The notes under the pieces were generated by a model that saw only the letters and a program-made list of their open reading frames with translations, ran no database searches and was not told where the DNA came from. The translations under genes and the position numbers were made by a program. A stretch of 8,086 nucleotides of DNA from Treponema sp. (GTDB lineage: Bacteria > Spirochaetota > Spirochaetia > Treponematales > Breznakiellaceae), in contig JAIRUO010000246.1 in the NCBI GenBank assembly GCA_031254385.1, forward strand, positions 1 through 8,086, in the 5' to 3' direction. Positions 1 through 6,027 of this stretch are shown piece after piece. Position 1 is the stretch's first letter; each line of letters opens with the position of its first letter.

Positions 1-4
1 AACC

Positions 5-29
5 TTGACCAAAACCCTCATTTTATAAT
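5..29 (+). promoter_or_regulatory. possible promoter of the tRNA-Ala gene
   Basis: A perfect TATAAT box lies at 24-29, placing a start site near 36, about 11 bases before the tRNA. A TTGACC box (5 of 6 to the -35 consensus) lies at 5-10, but the spacer is only 13 bp instead of about 17, so the -35 assignment is doubtful. A second -10-like box, TATAAC, lies at 37-42 with no good -35. The tRNA could instead be part of a transcript starting before the window. Confidence 0.35.
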
Positions 30-46
30 AAAACTGTATAACGCTT

Positions 47-119
47 GGGGATATAGCTCAGTTGGTAGAGCGATTGGTTCGCAATCAATAGGCCTGGGGT
101 TCGAATCCCCATATCTCCA
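47..119 (+). tRNA. tRNA-Ala (anticodon CGC)
   Basis: A complete cloverleaf can be drawn by eye. The acceptor stem is 47-53 with 112-118, the D-arm 56-71, the anticodon stem 73-77 with 85-89, the variable loop 90-94 and the T-arm 95-111 with TTCGAAT as T-loop. The anticodon is CGC at 80-82, reading GCG alanine codons. The acceptor stem has a G-U wobble at the third pair (G49 with T116), which is the G3:U70 identity element of alanine tRNAs and supports the amino-acid call independently of the anticodon. The discriminator base is A119. CCA is not encoded, since the gene runs straight into an A-tract, so the end must be added by nucleotidyltransferase. The 3' part of the gene is repeated 217 bp downstream. 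Confidence 0.95.
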
Positions 120-123
120 AAAA
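102..123 (+). repeat. direct repeat, copy 1 (tRNA-Ala 3' end)
   Basis: These 22 bases, from the T-loop through the acceptor 3' strand into the A-tract, are identical to 319-340. At the same 217-bp offset the similarity extends leftwards to 93, giving 27 of 31 identical positions. Duplicated tRNA 3' ends are the classic footprint of tyrosine-recombinase integration, with this copy rebuilding the functional tRNA. No integrase gene lies between or near the copies. Confidence 0.85.
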
Positions 124-318
124 AAAGTAACACACTGCTGTTTAGGTAACATAACCCAATAACAGCAACATAAAGCCGGCAAAAGTGGGGATTCGAAACG
201 GAGCAATCCTGAGATAAAATCCAAGGCGTGAGCCTTGTAAGGATATAGCGCCGCATGGAAGCGGCGGGATTGCGGAGGCGGGCTGGAAGGGGCGAACAGG
301 ATGTGAGCCCCTGGAAGC
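124..318. other. hairpin-rich spacer without a protein gene
   Basis: No credible protein gene is present. The open frames on the minus strand here are antisense readings of the tRNA and its copy. Four perfect inverted repeats are visible: 136-142 with 161-167 (7 bp), 222-227 with 232-237 (6 bp closing a GTGA tetraloop), 249-254 with 261-266 (6 bp) and 288-293 with 307-312 (6 bp). A 12-base inverted copy of the tRNA T-arm lies at 186-197 (matches 100-111). The dense pairing suggests a structured RNA or a recombination site, but I recognise no known family. Confidence 0.5.
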
Positions 319-336
319 CGAATCCCCATATCTCCA
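239..336 (+). other. tRNA-like remnant related to tRNA-Ala
   Basis: Bases 241-249 repeat the tRNA segment 49-57 (acceptor strand end, the TA at positions 8-9 and the start of the D-stem), and 310-336 repeat its T-arm and acceptor 3' strand. The two ends can pair as a shortened acceptor stem (241-245 with 329-333, including the G-U pair). The interior does not match the tRNA: it holds two GC-rich hairpins and is about 25 bases too long, and the 5' half of the T-stem reads TGGAA instead of TGGGG. It is therefore not a working tRNA. It could be a decayed duplicate, a recombination product, or a tRNA mimic. The left match is only 9 bases and may be chance. Confidence 0.35.
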
Positions 337-340
337 AAAA
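319..340 (+). repeat. direct repeat, copy 2 (tRNA-Ala 3' end)
   Basis: Exact 22-base copy of 102-123, ending in a run of five A. If the pair are attachment sites, this is the distal one and the element between them is only about 0.2 kb, too small to be autonomous. It could be a remnant left after internal deletion. Confidence 0.85.
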
Positions 341-389
341 GTTTACCTTTTCTAGTTACCTTGGTACTCCTTCTCATCACCACATATCA

Positions 390-417
390 GGCGGAATTCC
401 GTTAATTTCTTTTTTTT
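390..417 (+). terminator. weak candidate intrinsic terminator
   Basis: A short stem (390-394 with 399-403, two of its five pairs being G-U, loop AATT) is followed six bases later by an uninterrupted run of eight T (410-417). It could end a transcript from the tRNA region before the pseudogene. The stem is weak and the T-run is offset, so this is tentative. I see nothing else in 341-445. Confidence 0.3.
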
Positions 418-445
418 CATAAAATTCGTCAAAATTCGAAGCACT

Positions 446-985
446 ATGCATCCTGATGCAGTAATAGGGTATGAGACAACTACAAGGATTTATGGGTCGC
501 TTATGAGCAACAAGAAAAAACGGGGAAAACAGAAAGAGTCGCCCAACAACAATCGGATATCCTGGCATCCTGCCTTCTTTGAGGCTATCCAGATAGAACT
601 GGAAGAATATAGCCATGCTCTTCAGTTCATTTCTGAATACCAGCTTACCACAGAGCCCCTGCGGATCGATGTAGTGATAATAAAGAAGTTTGCTGATATT
701 CCCATTAAAAAAAATATCGCCGCCATCTTCTGAAAAGAAAACATAATCGAGTATAAAAGCCCCGATGATTATGTTTCAGTAGATGACTTTTATTTAGTTT
801 ACGGGTATGCCTGTCTTTATGCAGCGCTGAACAAGGTAGACATTAAAGAGCTGACACTGACTTTTGTAGAAAGTCGGTATCCAAGAGAGCTTCTTGCGCA
901 TTTACAGGAGAACCGTGGGTATTTGGTTGAAGAAAAGCTGCCTGGGATATATAGTATTAAGGGTGATATACTTCTGCGAACATAG
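446..985 (+). pseudogene. Rpn-family PD-(D/E)XK nuclease, broken by in-frame TGA
   Basis: One reading frame runs from 446 to the TAG at 983-985, interrupted only by TGA at 731-733. The likely natural start is ATG 503 (MSNKKKRGKQ...), just before a conserved-looking RISWHPAFFEA segment; ATG 446 gives a longer, unconvincing N-terminus. The frame keeps the nuclease signature: Asp in RIDVVII (codon 668-670) before the stop, and EYK (E 749-751, K 755-757) after it. The TGA separates these, so a terminated product could not be catalytic. Intact relatives, as I remember them, have Arg here, so a CGA to TGA change is the simplest cause. The frame ends at GDILLRT, where relatives continue for some 60 or more residues, and the lost part resumes in another frame at 991 (LQEAFKM). 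An internal deletion is inferred. Rpn proteins are DNA nucleases linked to recombination and phage defence. Selenocysteine readthrough is considered in the findings. Confidence 0.75.
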
Positions 986-993
986 AGAGTTTA

Positions 994-999
994 CAGGAG
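994..999 (+). promoter_or_regulatory. strong Shine-Dalgarno for the small ORF at 1009
   Basis: AGGAGG at 995-1000 stands eight bases before ATG 1009, the best ribosome binding site in the window. It overlaps what would be coding sequence of the full-length nuclease (frame LQEAFKM from 991), so it is an intragenic translation start signal relative to the ancestral gene. Confidence 0.75.
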
Positions 1000-1008
1000 G
1001 CGTTTAAG

Positions 1009-1242
1009 ATGAGTAATACAACATTAACTTTAGATAAAGTATTTGAGGAAGCAGGTCTTGTCGCAATATGGAAAGCTCGAGGGCTTGCCGAGGGAGAGGC
1101 AAGAGTTCAGGCTAAGGGCGAAGAAAAGAAAGCTACAGAGATAGCCCAAAAGATGCTTAAGAAAGGTTTTTCTATAGAACAGACTGCGGAATTGTCCGGC
1201 CTGGATATCTCAAGAGTCAGAATTTTGTCTGAATCTGAATGA
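1009..1242 (+). CDS. RpnS-like small protein (C-terminal part of Rpn nuclease)
   Basis: An intact ORF of 77 residues, highly charged and apparently all helical. Residues 1-25 (MSNTTLTLDKVFEEAGL...) are followed by a charged stretch rich in Glu/Gly/Lys/Ala (about 26-45) and a C-terminal helix-turn-helix-like tail (KKGFSIEQTAELSGLDISRVRIL), the usual ending of Rpn/TIGR01784 proteins. It follows the pseudogene by 23 bases and was probably its C-terminus, since the codons just before ATG 1009 (LQEAFK) continue the family sequence. AGGAGG with eight-base spacing allows independent translation. Known from E. coli: Rpn genes encode, from an internal start, a small C-terminal protein (RpnS) that binds and blocks the toxic full-length nuclease (RpnL). 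Inference: this ORF is a surviving RpnS-type antitoxin whose nuclease is dead. The alternative is a meaningless fragment of a decaying gene. Confidence 0.6.
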   Translation: MSNTTLTLDKVFEEAGLVAIWKARGLAEGEARVQAKGEEKKATEIAQKMLKKGFSIEQTAELSGLDISRVRILSESE

Positions 1243-1288
1243 ACAATTCATCTATGTGGAACTGCAAAGCCACACCTAAGACATAATT

Positions 1289-1293
1289 GAGGT
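1289..1293 (+). promoter_or_regulatory. ribosome binding site of the GH127 gene
   Basis: GAGGT at 1289-1293 lies four bases before ATG 1298 and fixes the start. The ACCT at 1274-1277 could pair with AGGT, and a 5-bp hairpin (1255-1259 with 1270-1274) sits just before, so some occlusion is conceivable. I see no convincing promoter in 1243-1297. Confidence 0.6.
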
Positions 1294-1297
1294 AGTC

Positions 1298-3280
1298 ATG
1301 GAAAAACAAACCGCATTTCTAAGCCCAAAATCACTTGCCATCAACGACCAATTCTGGTCGCCCATAATGCAACGGATCAGAACCGTGGTAATCCCCTACC
1401 AGTGGGAGGCTCTGAATGACCGGGTAAGCGGCGCTGAGCCTAGCTATTGCATGAGGAATTTCAAGATTGCCGCACAGATGACCCATCCAGAACTTGATTA
1501 CGGCGTTGCCAATGCACTGGGGCACGGAGGCTTTGTGTTCCAGGACAGCGACTTTGCCAAATGGATAGAGGCGGCAGCTTATTCTCTGGTCTGGCATCCT
1601 GATCCTGATCTGGAAAAAACCATGGATAGTGCCATAGATATAGTCTGCAATGCCCAGCAAAAAGACGGTTATCTCAATACCTATTACATTATCAAGGGTC
1701 TGGATAAGCGCTTTACCAACCTTAAAGACAATCACGAACTTTACTGCTTTGGCCATTTCCTTGAGGCGGCGCTTGCCTATTTTGAGGCAACAGGAAAACG
1801 AAAGCTGCTGGACGCTTTAATTGCCTTTGCCGACTGTATTGACAATTTAATTGGGCCGGAAGAGGGCAAGATTCACGGCTACCCCGGCCACGAGATCGCA
1901 GAAATGGCGCTGGTAAAGCTCTATGGTATCACTAAAAATGAGAAACACCTTAAGCTGGCAAAATATTTTATTGATGAGCGAGGACAAACCCCTCTCTATT
2001 TTGAAGAGGAAATAAAGAAACACGATAATCATTACCATTGGAAAGACAGTTCTTTGCAATTTCAGTATTATCAGGCGGGAAAACCTGTACGGGATCAGCA
2101 TATTGCAGAAGGCCATGCGGTGCGGGCAGTATACCTCTACTCCGGCATGGCGGATCTTGCCCGGCTTACCGGAGACAGGGAACTCCTAAAAGCCTGCGAG
2201 GCCCTCTTTGAGAATATCTCTAAAAAACAGATGTACATTACGGGCGGAATAGGCCAGTCCGCGTACGGAGAATCATTTTCATTCGATTACGACCTTCCCA
2301 ACGATACAGTGTATGCGGAAACCTGCGCTTCCATAGGCCTGGCTTTTTTTGCACAGCGCATGGCCGCGCTTGCCTCAAGGGGCGAATACGGGGATGTGAT
2401 GGAACGGGCCTTGTACAACGGCATCATAAGCGGCATGTCGCTGGACGGCAGGGCTTTCTTTTATGTGAATCCCCTTGAGGTCTTGCCCGAGTCCTGCCTT
2501 AAAGACCGGCGTATGCATCATGTAAAAATTGAGAGGCAAAAATGGTTTGGTTGCGCGTGCTGCCCCCCGAATCTCGCAAGGATTATAGCTTCGCTGGGAA
2601 ATTATGTTCATTCTATTTATGATGAAAGTTCCAATGCGGCTATTTACACGCATCTCTACATTGGTGGTACGGCACAGTTTGCCATAAACGGCAAAAAGGT
2701 GAAGCTAAAACTGGACAGCCAGTATCCCTGGGACGGCAAAATCAGCCTCTCTTTTGAAACCGAGGGAAACACGAATTTTATCCATGGATTCCGTATTCCC
2801 TCATGGTGCCAAAAATTCAGCGTATCCCTCAATAATGCCCCGGCGGATTATACAATTACGGACGGCTTTGCCGTGATAAAACGTGAATGGAAGACCGGCG
2901 ATAAACTGGAAATTGTTTTTGATATGCCTGTTACCCTTATGGAAGCCAATCCCCGTGTGCGGCAAAACGCGGGCAAGCTGGCCCTAATTCGCGGCCCCAT
3001 AGTCTACTGCCTTGAAGAAGCGGACAACGGGAAGGATCTTTTCAAAATTCATCTTGGCTCAGCAAATATTAAGGAAGCAGAAATAAAATACCAGGATAAT
3101 CTTCTAGGCGGCCTGACCGCGATTTCCATAAAAGCCAAAAAAGAAAAGGATTGGGACGAAGATAGCCTTTACCGCCCTACCGAAAACCCTAGCCTGGAAG
3201 AAAAGCAGCTTCGTTTCATACCGTACTACGCATGGGCCAACCGAGGCCCAGGCGAGATGGCAGTGTGGATTAACAAGTAA
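1298..3280 (+). CDS. GH127 beta-L-arabinofuranosidase
   Basis: This 660-residue protein belongs to glycoside hydrolase family 127 (former DUF1680), and its length matches the 658-residue Bifidobacterium enzyme HypBA1. GH127 enzymes release L-arabinofuranose from beta-1,2-linked arabino-oligosaccharides of hydroxyproline-rich plant glycoproteins, using a zinc-bound cysteine as nucleophile. The expected active-site residues are visible: Glu325 in AYGESF (acid/base equivalent), Glu341 and Cys343 in VYAETCAS, and the CACCPPN motif with Cys421 as nucleophile and Cys422 as further zinc ligand. The N-terminal half is the helical (alpha/alpha) barrel and the part after about 430 is beta-rich. There is no signal peptide, so it acts in the cytoplasm on imported oligosaccharides, but no transporter is in the window. 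It is followed after one base by an RNase gene. Some family members act on other sugars, so exact substrate is less certain than the family. Confidence 0.9.
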   Translation: MEKQTAFLSPKSLAINDQFWSPIMQRIRTVVIPYQWEALNDRVSGAEPSYCMRNFKIAAQMTHPELDYGVANALGHGGFVFQDSDFAKWIEAAAYSLVWHPDPDLEKTMDSAIDIVCNAQQKDGYLNTYYIIKGLDKRFTNLKDNHELYCFGHFLEAALAYFEATGKRKLLDALIAFADCIDNLIGPEEGKIHGYPGHEIAEMALVKLYGITKNEKHLKLAKYFIDERGQTPLYFEEEIKKHDNHYHWKDSSLQFQYYQAGKPVRDQHIAEGHAVRAVYLYSGMADLARLTGDRELLKACEALFENISKKQMYITGGIGQSAYGESFSFDYDLPNDTVYAETCASIGLAFFAQRMAALASRGEYGDVMERALYNGIISGMSLDGRAFFYVNPLEVLPESCLKDRRMHHVKIERQKWFGCACCPPNLARIIASLGNYVHSIYDESSNAAIYTHLYIGGTAQFAINGKKVKLKLDSQYPWDGKISLSFETEGNTNFIHGFRIPSWCQKFSVSLNNAPADYTITDGFAVIKREWKTGDKLEIVFDMPVTLMEANPRVRQNAGKLALIRGPIVYCLEEADNGKDLFKIHLGSANIKEAEIKYQDNLLGGLTAISIKAKKEKDWDEDSLYRPTENPSLEEKQLRFIPYYAWANRGPGEMAVWINK

Positions 3281-3281
3281 A

Positions 3282-5189
3282 ATGATTCAGGAAAAAGCGC
3301 TGGTATTGTACAAAAATCGTCCGGCCATAGTTAGCGGCGCAGAGGACGGTAAATTTGTAATTTACCTTTTGGATATAGGCGAGAAATCCGCACAAAAAGT
3401 CAGGGATAAGGATGTAGAATTGTTGCATCCCGGCCCCTGCAACAAGGCGGACTTATCCGGAGCTGGGCCAGCCGGGGATGCGCGTTCGGCATGGGAACTG
3501 CTGACAGGAACCGGAGAAGAACTGGCCCTAAAAGAGCTGTCAGAATTAATTTATGAAGAGTATAGCCCTAAGACAGCCCTGGAAGCCTGGAAATTGCTGG
3601 AAGATAATCATTATTTTATTGGAGATATTCATCATATAAAGGCCAGATCCGTAACGGATTTAGAAGCGGAAGAGAAAAAACGAAACGCCAAAGAGCAAGA
3701 AACAAAAGATCGGGATGAATTTCTTGCACGTTTAAGAAAGATAATTTCTTCCAAAGGCGAAATAGCCCTGCCAGAATCTGATCGGCGTTTCTTGCAGGAC
3801 GTAGAAGCCCTCGCCCACGGCCACAGCGACAAAAGCCGTACCCTCAAGGAACTTGGAAAACACGAAACCCCTGTAGATGCCCACCGTCTGCTCCTGGCCT
3901 GCGGCGCGTGGACCATGTGGGAAAATCCTTATCCTTCAAGGTTCGGTCTGTACTCGGGTTCCGCCAAAATTATTCCCCCGCCGCCGCTAGAAGAAGATCG
4001 CGTTGACTTGACCGCACTTCCGGCCTTTGCCATTGACAGTCCCTGGAGCAATGATCCAGACGATGCAATTTCACTGGAAATCTCGCCCGAAGGCGGTGGC
4101 AATGAAGGGCGTTTTATCCTCTGGGTTCACGTGGCTGATCCTGCTTCTTCGGTTACGCCGAACAGCCCTGCCGATCTGGAAGCGCAAAACAGGGGCGCTA
4201 CCCTTTACCTTCCAGAAGGCAGTTTAAGGATGCTTGCGCCAGAGACTCTGCCTTACTTTGCTCTGGGCGTTCAGGAAACTTCACCAGCTTTATCATTCAA
4301 AATGATTCTGAATCCTGATCTTTCTATAGCCGAAACCCAGGTAATCCCGTCTCGAATCCGGGTAACCAGGCTTACTTACGAAGAGGCTGATACGCTTGCG
4401 ACAGAAGCCAAGACAGAGGCCGGAAAGATTCTGTCCCGGCTACTTGTTTTGGCAGAAAAAAACATTGAACGCCGCCTGGATACCGGCGCGGTAATGATAG
4501 AACTGCCCGATGCACACATTAGCGTTCAATTAAAGGGCCATGATAATAAAGTTTCAATTGAACCTGTGCCTTTAAGTCGTTCTACGGACTTAGTCAGGGA
4601 ATGTATGCTCCTTGCCGGAGAAGGCGCGGCACGCTGGGCTGTAAGAAATAAACTGCCCTTTCCCTTTATCAGTCAGGAGGCAGGGGAGCTCCCCAAAACG
4701 CGGCTGCCCGGGCTGGCCGGGGCCTTTCAGCTTCGCAAAAGTATGCGTCCCAGGACCCTTTCAGTAAAGCCTGGCGTGCATTGGGGTCTGGGCCTGGATA
4801 TGTATACCCAGGTAACAAGCCCATTAAGGCGTTACACCGATCTACTGGCCCATCAGCAAATTCGTTCTTTCTTAAAGGGAAATCCTGTATTAAGCGAAGA
4901 AGAAATAACCCTGCGTATGGCTAAATCAGAAGCCGGTACTGCTATGACTGTAAAGGCCGAGAGGGCTTCTAAGTTGCATTGGACTGCCGTTTATCTGGCG
5001 GATCGGGTTGGATCAGCGTGGGAAGGCGTGATTCTGGACAATCAGGGCAACAGGGCTATGGTCATAATACCGGAACTGGGTATGGAAACTCAGGTTCCCC
5101 TAAAAAATGGCGAACCCAATGAAAAAATCAACCTGAGTTGCCTTTCAGTCAAAATTCCCGAAGGGGAAATACTTTTTACTGAAAGCTAA
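3282..5189 (+). CDS. RNB-domain exoribonuclease (RNase II/R family)
   Basis: A 635-residue protein of the RNB superfamily, which degrades single-stranded RNA 3' to 5'. The catalytic acidic cluster is visible as Asp252, Asp258, Asp260 and Asp261 in AFAIDSPWSNDPDDAIS. WVHVADPASSV (281-291) and the late motif YTQVTSPLRRYTD (508-520), which carries the conserved arginines, complete the RNB signature. The region before about 240 is not a clear cold-shock pair: it has a short beta-rich start, a helical charged stretch (about 120-155, Glu/Lys rich) and a helical segment with WENPYPSRFG. This organisation reminds me of the cyanobacterial/plastid-like RNB subgroup more than E. coli RNase II or R. The last 60 residues may be a degenerate OB/S1-like fold. 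ATG 3282 is one base after the GH127 TAA and has no clear Shine-Dalgarno, so translation is probably coupled by reinitiation. The 3' end overlaps the opposing gene by 14 bp. Confidence 0.88.
   Translation: MIQEKALVLYKNRPAIVSGAEDGKFVIYLLDIGEKSAQKVRDKDVELLHPGPCNKADLSGAGPAGDARSAWELLTGTGEELALKELSELIYEEYSPKTALEAWKLLEDNHYFIGDIHHIKARSVTDLEAEEKKRNAKEQETKDRDEFLARLRKIISSKGEIALPESDRRFLQDVEALAHGHSDKSRTLKELGKHETPVDAHRLLLACGAWTMWENPYPSRFGLYSGSAKIIPPPPLEEDRVDLTALPAFAIDSPWSNDPDDAISLEISPEGGGNEGRFILWVHVADPASSVTPNSPADLEAQNRGATLYLPEGSLRMLAPETLPYFALGVQETSPALSFKMILNPDLSIAETQVIPSRIRVTRLTYEEADTLATEAKTEAGKILSRLLVLAEKNIERRLDTGAVMIELPDAHISVQLKGHDNKVSIEPVPLSRSTDLVRECMLLAGEGAARWAVRNKLPFPFISQEAGELPKTRLPGLAGAFQLRKSMRPRTLSVKPGVHWGLGLDMYTQVTSPLRRYTDLLAHQQIRSFLKGNPVLSEEEITLRMAKSEAGTAMTVKAERASKLHWTAVYLADRVGSAWEGVILDNQGNRAMVIIPELGMETQVPLKNGEPNEKINLSCLSVKIPEGEILFTES
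5151..5168 (-). terminator. candidate terminator of the barrel-protein gene
   Basis: On the minus strand, TTCCC (complement of 5164-5168), a four-base loop (5160-5163) and GGGAA (complement of 5155-5159) form a 5-bp perfect hairpin directly followed by TTTT (complement of 5151-5154). It starts about eight bases after the stop codon of the minus-strand gene, the expected place. It lies inside the coding end of the RNB gene. Confidence 0.45.
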
Positions 5190-6027
5190 AGACTATGCCT
5201 CCCTTGGCCTGGAAAAGGACTTTGTCCGGGTTTTTCATAGGTAATACGCTCCAGGAAAATAAGGGCATTTCCCCTGCCAGGAATATTCTAATAAGAGGAT
5301 TGATAACGTACCCCGCTTCCAATCCCAAGTAGAGATATTTTAGCTCATCAGTAGAATCAGTAATCTGAAAATAGCTACGCTGCAAGCTCGTATAGCCAAT
5401 ATCCAGCCGGAAATTAAAGGAATTATTCTTCGCAAAAATATCCGCCCTAAAGAAATACCGGGTTTGTATATCTTTTAGGATCAAGTCTGATTCCTTTTGG
5501 ATAGTAAAACTCTTGATCTCCACATTTAATGAACAGATTACATTGGGAACCCAGAATCCGGCTGTCAGAGTCCCGCCCCTTTGGGAATAAGTTCCCGCAG
5601 TGCTGATGCCGCCAATGGAAGAAAAAGCTCCGACCTTTGCGAAAAAGACCCCTGGAAATTCGAGGCCAAAAGCTACGGATAATCCTGGATTAAAAAGCTC
5701 TTCTTTGGCATTAAAGACACCTATAAAAGGGCCAAGTTCTATACTGAAAAAGCTAAATCTTAATCCTGTATTGGCAAAAATCCGGTTTCCGAGTATGGAA
5801 TCTCGCTCAAATCCCCCTGAATAAAAGACAGTATCTCCAATTTCTCCCGAAACTACAGTCCTGATTAAGAGCTGAAGCGAAGGCTCAAAAGCCTTATCAA
5901 CATGCTTATCAGTATTCCCCTGATTAAAGAAAAAATTCCCCAGACCGCCGGATATCTCCAATTCTATTGCCTGAAGGGAACCTATGCATAAAACAAAAAC
6001 CATTATCAGTATGAGTTTATTTTTCAT
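5176..6027 (-). CDS. secreted protein, probable outer-membrane beta-barrel
   Basis: The start is ambiguous: GTG at 6031-6033 reads in frame, but the AAGG motif (minus strand) is one base from that GTG and seven bases from ATG 6025-6027, so I choose ATG, giving 283 residues. MKNKLILIMVFVLCIGSLQA is a typical signal peptide with cleavage likely after SLQA. The Cys within it lacks a Gly/Ala/Ser at -1, so a lipoprotein is unlikely. The mature part is about 265 residues of alternating hydrophobic and polar beta-strand-like segments with many Gly, Phe and Tyr (for example FSFFSIELGPFIGVF, YLYLGLEAGYVI), and ends in GGIVFSFQ, with aromatic residues near the C-terminus as in barrel proteins folded by BAM. 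No enzyme motif is seen. I do not recognise the exact family. Its divergent partner is cheA, which suggests shared promoter space but not a shared function. Confidence 0.7.
   Translation of the reverse strand: MKNKLILIMVFVLCIGSLQAIELEISGGLGNFFFNQGNTDKHVDKAFEPSLQLLIRTVVSGEIGDTVFYSGGFERDSILGNRIFANTGLRFSFFSIELGPFIGVFNAKEELFNPGLSVAFGLEFPGVFFAKVGAFSSIGGISTAGTYSQRGGTLTAGFWVPNVICSLNVEIKSFTIQKESDLILKDIQTRYFFRADIFAKNNSFNFRLDIGYTSLQRSYFQITDSTDELKYLYLGLEAGYVINPLIRIFLAGEMPLFSWSVLPMKNPDKVLFQAKGGIVFSFQ
5208..5235 (+). terminator. candidate terminator of the GH127-RNB unit
   Basis: CCTGG (5208-5212) pairs with CCGGG (5226-5230, one G-U), an inner AAA/TTT pairing closes a GGAC loop, and TTTTT follows directly at 5231-5235. 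It sits about 20 bases after the RNB stop codon, inside the antisense of the barrel gene. The stem is short, so the call is tentative. Confidence 0.4.

Noticed and set aside
124..318. CRISPR array or integron attC site as explanation of the hairpins
   Set aside because: There are no regularly spaced identical repeats, and I could not place the paired core sites required of an attC.
18..383. Minus-strand open frames over the tRNA region, including a GDSNPRPIDCEPIALPTELYP-like peptide
   Set aside because: This is the well-known spurious peptide obtained by translating the antisense of a tRNA gene. The frame has no ribosome binding site and covers the tRNA copy too.
421..438. Tandem AAAATTCG at 10-base spacing, with a similar AAAATTCG before cheA at 6103-6110
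   Set aside because: Short AT-rich words recur by chance; there is no further similarity around the copies.
377..616. Minus-strand ORF of 79 codons
   Set aside because: It is antisense to the Rpn pseudogene, whose plus-strand frame has recognisable family sequence.
5968..6027. Lipoprotein signal in the barrel protein (Cys in VLCIGS)
   Set aside because: The residue before the Cys is Leu, not Gly, Ala or Ser, and a good signal peptidase I site (SLQA) follows.
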